DNA of 8,840 nucleotides from CAYJII01 sp964370225. Lineage in GTDB: Bacteria > Bacillota > Clostridia > Oscillospirales > Ruminococcaceae. The notes beneath the pieces are model-generated. The model had not been told where the DNA came from. It searched no databases and saw only the letters and a program-made list of their open reading frames with translations. Within the stretch, counting starts at the first letter, position 1; every line of letters begins with the position of its first letter. Of this stretch, positions 7,069 through 8,840 are shown one piece after another. The stretch covers positions 1-8,840 of the forward strand of contig CAYJII010000059.1 of NCBI GenBank assembly GCA_964370225.1. The letters are read 5' to 3'. The translations under genes and the position numbers were made by a program.

Positions 7069-7668
7069 TTAGATTTTATTATTGCGTAGTTCATGAAAAC
7101 GTATTATGTCGCTTTCAATATTTATATTTGTTATATCATAGCTTCTTAGTAACGGTATATTGTTAGCTTGAAGTATCTGATCAACGAGCATATCAACATG
7201 CTGATTTTCCTTTGGTTTGGAGATGTTAAGTAGTTCGATACAACAAAGTACTTGTTGTAATCTATCACAAACTACAAAAGTTAAAGTTTTAGCCTGTAAT
7301 GCTTCAAATTGCATATAACCATTGTAACTGGCTATATTAAAAATATCAGCAACACGCGGATTTACTAGTAACTGGAGATTTAGCTTATCAACAATATTTT
7401 TGATATAAAAATATTGCTTACTGTCCATAAGGTTTTGTGAGGGGTGATTATTTATACTTTTTGCAGCATTGACATTATGGTTGTAATCCCAGTTCATGTA
7501 ATTTCTGTTTTGCATGAATTTAAATTTGGCTGTACTTTGATTTTTATTGTTTTTTCCTGAGGTTAACAAAACAGTTAAAATTAAAACCATTAGGGGAAGA
7601 AAAGTAATTCCTATAAATATTAATATAATAATTATAGTAAAAAGAGTCATAGCTTCGTCTGGATACAT
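7069..7668 (-). CDS. Membrane-anchored DUF2726-like protein, apparently lacking nuclease residues
   Basis: This 199-residue protein has a long hydrophobic N-terminal segment (about residues 8-37), probably a membrane anchor, a polar Asn-rich linker (38-80), and a C-terminal domain (about 82-190). The domain resembles DUF2726: VNPRVADIF, then FVVCDRLQQVLCCIEL, then VDQILQANNIPLLR, matching the family order of VFPxVRLADLL, DFxLCD...xxIELD and LxxAGIPLLR. DUF2726 is thought to be related to restriction-endonuclease-like folds. Here the expected Asp before FVVCD is Thr, and the usual IELDxxxH becomes IELLNIS, so catalysis is doubtful. A GTAGGTG site lies 8 bases before the start, behind its own minus-strand promoter. 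Function unknown; the family match is by pattern only. Confidence 0.72.
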   Translation of the reverse strand: MYPDEAMTLFTIIIILIFIGITFLPLMVLILTVLLTSGKNNKNQSTAKFKFMQNRNYMNWDYNHNVNAAKSINNHPSQNLMDSKQYFYIKNIVDKLNLQLLVNPRVADIFNIASYNGYMQFEALQAKTLTFVVCDRLQQVLCCIELLNISKPKENQHVDMLVDQILQANNIPLLRSYDITNINIESDIIRFHELRNNKI

Positions 7669-7699
7669 TATATTTACACCTACTTTATTTTTTTATTTT

Positions 7700-7728
7700 A
7701 TTATACTACTATATTACTATTTGGGCAA
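7700..7728 (-). promoter_or_regulatory. Probable sigma-A promoter for the DUF2726-like gene
   Basis: Reading the minus strand, TTGCCC (7728-7723) and a perfect TATAAT (7705-7700) are separated by 17 bases. Transcription would start near 7692, leaving a leader of about 24 bases containing GTAGGTG. The -35 box matches the consensus at four of six positions. Confidence 0.65.
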
Positions 7729-7836
7729 GTAGTAAAAGAAAAGTGAGCTTTAGAAATAAAGATAACCGCGCTAAATTAAAAATATTATATAATTATTATT
7801 ATAAAAAATACTATCTGCCCTTGTCGCTTTTGGTTA
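7729..7836. other. AT-rich intergenic DNA running into the first assembly gap
   Basis: Together with the promoter and leader of the minus-strand gene, this makes a stretch of nearly 300 bases without a protein gene (7669-7960). This part is mostly A/T runs with no convincing reading frame, hairpin or repeat. The last 20 or so bases before the Ns are less AT-rich. I see nothing else that I can support. Confidence 0.5.
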
Positions 7837-7846
7837 NNNNNNNNNN
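7837..7846. other. Assembly gap (10 Ns)
   Basis: Ten Ns, a common default for a gap of unknown size. Gene style changes across it, so its true length and the correctness of the join matter for interpreting everything to the right. Confidence 0.99.
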
Positions 7847-7854
7847 CGCACAGC

Positions 7855-7872
7855 CTTAGCCCACTTAGCCCC
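7855..7872. repeat. Two tandem copies of a 9-base unit
   Basis: CTTAGCCCA (7855-7863) is directly followed by CTTAGCCCC (7864-7872), eight of nine bases identical, in an unusually GC-rich patch just right of the gap. The adjacent CCCCGCAAG (7869-7877) is the exact reverse complement of CTTGCGGGG at 8435-8443. With only two copies, chance is possible. Confidence 0.45.
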
Positions 7873-7908
7873 GCAAGACTTTAACTTAAATTAAAAAAAA
7901 TTTTTCAT

Positions 7909-7937
7909 TTGACTTTTACATCATTATTAATTATTAT
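7909..7937 (+). promoter_or_regulatory. Sigma-A-type promoter of the small RHH gene
   Basis: TTGACT at 7909-7914 and TATTAT at 7932-7937 are 17 bases apart, five of six matches each to the consensus. The start point near 7944 would leave a leader of under 20 bases, essentially only the GGGGG ribosome binding site. If the RHH protein is self-regulating, as CopG is, its operator should overlap this promoter; I see only weak AT-rich symmetry here. Confidence 0.7.
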
Positions 7938-7948
7938 GTATATTAAAA

Positions 7949-7953
7949 GGGGG
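7949..7953 (+). promoter_or_regulatory. GGGGG ribosome binding site for the TTG-initiated RHH gene
   Basis: AAAAGGGGG lies 7 bases before the TTG at 7961. The next in-frame ATG at 7979 has no comparable site, so the TTG start is preferred. The same G-rich style recurs before the other small genes. Confidence 0.65.
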
Positions 7954-7960
7954 TACTTTT

Positions 7961-8158
7961 TTGAAGTTTCAAATTACGATGAACGAGGAATTGTTACATC
8001 GAGTAAATACATATGCTAGCTTTTTTGGCGTTTCTCGCTCTAGTGCTATAAGTGTTTTGTGTTCCAGTGCATTGTCTGCATCGGCACAGTTCATATCATA
8101 CGAAAAGAAAAATAAAACTTTAATTGGTAAAAATAATAAGGGGTGTTTTTATGGATAA
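7961..8158 (+). CDS. CopG-like ribbon-helix-helix DNA-binding protein
   Basis: This 65-residue protein fits a ribbon-helix-helix regulator. An N-terminal beta strand (KFQITM, 2-7) is followed by helix A (NEELLHRVNTYASFF, 8-22), a GVSRS turn (23-27), and helix B (SAISVLCSSALSASAQF). The pattern resembles plasmid pMV158 CopG, where LTITLS, an amphipathic helix, GLSKSA and ISVAL occur in the same order. RHH proteins bind DNA as dimers through the paired strands; in plasmids they repress their own promoter and the rep gene. The start is TTG, chosen because GGGGG lies 7 bases upstream. The last 8 bases overlap the next gene. A lysine-rich tail extends past the fold. The fold is fairly secure; the role as copy-number or element regulator is inference. 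Confidence 0.72.
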   Translation: MKFQITMNEELLHRVNTYASFFGVSRSSAISVLCSSALSASAQFISYEKKNKTLIGKNNKGCFYG

Positions 8159-8393
8159 AAAAATTATTAGCATTATTGACGATTTAAACGATGTACAGCG
8201 AGATTTAAGCGCTTATTCCTATCTTTTGACTACTATGCTTGAAAACAATGCTTTACGTGAATATTTTAGCTCTAATAATGATTTAAGCGCTCAGTTTAAT
8301 TCACTTTATATGATTGTTGATTTTGTTAACCAACGTGTCATTGATAATAAAATACATCTTGGTGTGCTTAATCGTATTTGTTCTGATGTTTAA
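8151..8393 (+). CDS. Small helical protein of unknown function (80 residues)
   Basis: The ATG at 8151 lies 7 bases after AAGGGG (8138-8143) and inside the last codons of the RHH gene, an 8-base overlap that implies coupled translation. The frame is open upstream to 8124, but the ribosome binding site favours 8151. The product has no Cys-rich or catalytic motif that I recognise. Its pattern (DDLNDVQRDLSAYSYLLTTMLENNALREYF, then SAQFNSLYMIVDFVNQRVI) predicts two or three amphipathic helices, possibly a coiled-coil-like bundle or partner-binding protein. It contains four arginines, three CGT and one CGA, unlike the AGA-rich genes on the left. Co-transcription with the RHH gene suggests they belong to the same element. 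I do not recognise the family. Confidence 0.65.
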   Translation: MDKKIISIIDDLNDVQRDLSAYSYLLTTMLENNALREYFSSNNDLSAQFNSLYMIVDFVNQRVIDNKIHLGVLNRICSDV

Positions 8394-8406
8394 CTGTTTT
8401 TAATTT

Positions 8407-8465
8407 TCAAGTTAATAGGGGTGGGTACAGCCCGCTTGCGGGGTGAACCCTTACTTGATATTAAA
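8407..8465. other. Candidate rolling-circle replication origin: GC-rich hairpin plus phiX174-like nick region
   Basis: A nested inverted repeat is present. The outer stem pairs TCAAGT (8407-8412) with ACTTGA (8453-8458). The middle stem pairs GGGTAC (8423-8428) with GT and ACCC (8443-8444, 8447-8450). The inner stem pairs CCCG (8431-8434) with CGGG (8439-8442) around a CTTG loop. The right outer arm runs into ACTTGATATTAA (8453-8464). The phiX174 gene A protein cuts within CAACTTGATATTAATAAC, and pC194-type origins share the CTTGATA core. No T-run follows, so it is not an intrinsic terminator. No Rep gene is visible, so origin function is inference; a structured RNA or other protein-binding site remains possible. 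Confidence 0.4.
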
Positions 8466-8513
8466 CTCATAATGGTCTCATTTTTTTGTAAAGAAGTGAT
8501 TATGTGTATATAA

Positions 8514-8520
8514 GGGGGTG
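8514..8520 (+). promoter_or_regulatory. GGGGGTG ribosome binding site
   Basis: AAGGGGGTG lies 7 bases (from the last of the five Gs) before the ATG at 8526. It can pair along its whole length with the 3' end of 16S rRNA if one G-U wobble is allowed, and it supports the reality of the short gene cut by the gap. Confidence 0.6.
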
Positions 8521-8525
8521 TATAA

Positions 8526-8561
8526 ATGACTGAATTGCAAGCACAAGAATTATTGTCACTG
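8526..8561 (+). CDS. Start of a small gene interrupted by the second assembly gap
   Basis: After a strong GGGGGTG site, an ATG opens the frame MTELQAQELLSL, which reaches the Ns at 8562. Only 12 residues are visible; they look like the start of an amphipathic helix. The gene may continue into the frame that ends with TAA at 8663-8665 on the far side of the gap. In that case the real gap length is not exactly ten bases, because the two pieces are out of register at ten. No function can be assigned. Confidence 0.45.
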
Positions 8562-8571
8562 NNNNNNNNNN
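8562..8571. other. Assembly gap (10 Ns)
   Basis: A second run of exactly ten Ns, interrupting a short coding region. Gaps within 750 bases of each other suggest repeated or structured DNA that the assembler could not resolve. Confidence 0.99.
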
Positions 8572-8572
8572 A

Positions 8573-8665
8573 ATTCTTTTGGGGGTGGTTTTTAAGGCAT
8601 TGTTAGCATTTACCTGCATAAAAAACTTGATTAATTCTGGAACTATGAAGAGGGGGTGGTGGTAA
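8573..8665 (+). CDS. 3' part of a small, partly hydrophobic protein
   Basis: The frame is open from just after the gap to TAA at 8663-8665, encoding a stretch that includes GVVFKALLAFTCIKNLINSG and ends MKRGWW. Its stop overlaps the next start in the arrangement TAATG, a typical coupled-gene junction, which is the main reason to believe it. The start may be the ATG at 8526 across the gap, or a GTG at 8585 or TTG at 8600, but neither of the latter has a well-placed ribosome binding site. The hydrophobic core could be a short membrane helix. Function unknown. Confidence 0.4.
   Translation: MLLGVVFKALLAFTCIKNLINSGTMKRGWW
8652..8658 (+). promoter_or_regulatory. GGGGGTG ribosome binding site
   Basis: GGGGGTG lies just before the ATG at 8665 (8 bases from the last of the five Gs). 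It overlaps the last codons of the preceding short frame. Confidence 0.6.
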
Positions 8666-8840
8666 TGACAAAAAAAGTAATAATGCTCCAGTATTTTCTA
8701 AAGGAAGTTGACCGTATTGACTTTGAGATACAACAGCATATATTGAGGTTTCGTTCTAGGCGTACAGATGTAAACGATTGTGTAGAGCTTGCTATATTGT
8801 TAAATGAGCGTGATGTAGTCCGACGTGTGTATACGCATTT
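8665..8840 (+). CDS. Small helical protein of unknown function, 3'-partial
   Basis: The ATG at 8665 overlaps the preceding TAA by one base and follows GGGGGTG. The frame stays open to the end of the window (58 codons visible). The product (MTKKVIMLQYFLKEVDRIDFEIQ..., then RRTDVNDCVELAILLNERDVVRRVYTHF) is highly charged and strongly helical. The start recalls the short helical proteins of phages and mobile elements that begin with a LxxYLxxVxxIDxxI-type heptad pattern, but I cannot name a family. Arginine codons are five CGT, two AGG and one CGA, with no AGA, consistent with the other small genes here and unlike the chromosomal block. Confidence 0.65.
   Translation, partial: MTKKVIMLQYFLKEVDRIDFEIQQHILRFRSRRTDVNDCVELAILLNERDVVRRVYTH

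Noticed and set aside
7820..7885. Possible end of a minus-strand gene spanning the first gap
   Set aside because: A short frame is open on each side, but there is no start codon, a stop lies just upstream, and the gap length is unknown.
8407..8458. The GC-rich hairpin as an intrinsic terminator
   Set aside because: No T-run follows the stem on the plus strand; the bases after it are TTACTTGATATT.
7847..8840. CRISPR array or insertion-sequence ends
   Set aside because: No regularly spaced repeats and no transposase or matched terminal repeats are visible.

Overview
The window reads as a scaffold from a low-GC Gram-positive bacterium (Bacillota, probably a Clostridia-type anaerobe). The evidence is AT-rich coding DNA dominated by AGA arginine codons, AAGGAG-type ribosome binding sites, a ylmH-divIVA pair of the kind that flanks the division cluster in Firmicutes, and sigma-A-type promoters. 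Two runs of exactly ten Ns (7837-7846 and 8562-8571) show a draft, possibly metagenomic, assembly.

Region 1 (1-3976) is a housekeeping block on the plus strand: the 3' part of ylmH (S4 RNA-binding protein), divIVA (polar/septal coiled-coil scaffold), a strong hairpin, lspA (lipoprotein signal peptidase), rluD (23S rRNA pseudouridine synthase, overlapping lspA by 8 bases) and a Cof-type HAD phosphatase. The ileS gene often found between divIVA and lspA in Firmicutes is absent here.

Region 2 (3977-7067) is a sugar-metabolism module behind an exact-consensus sigma-A promoter (TTGACA, 17 bases, TATAAT): manA (mannose-6-phosphate isomerase), a ROK-family glucokinase and an aldo/keto reductase. 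ManA and the kinase both deliver hexose phosphates to glycolysis. A hairpin separates the kinase from the reductase, and a perfect 17-bp bidirectional terminator closes the module.

Region 3 (7069-7846) is one minus-strand gene with its own promoter. It encodes a membrane-anchored protein with a DUF2726-like domain whose putative nuclease residues look lost. AT-rich non-coding DNA and the first assembly gap follow.

Region 4 (7847-8840) looks different. It holds very short genes packed on one strand: a CopG-like ribbon-helix-helix regulator with a TTG start, an 80-residue helical protein, a small gene broken by the second gap, and a helical protein running off the end. They share unusually G-rich GGGG(G)TG-type ribosome binding sites and avoid AGA arginine codons. 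Between them lies a GC-rich hairpin directly followed by ACTTGATATTAA, resembling the nick region used by HUH replication initiators of the phiX174/pC194 type. I infer the edge of a rolling-circle plasmid, integrated element or single-stranded-DNA phage-like element. No Rep, relaxase or integrase is visible, and the gap leaves open that this segment was wrongly joined to the chromosome.
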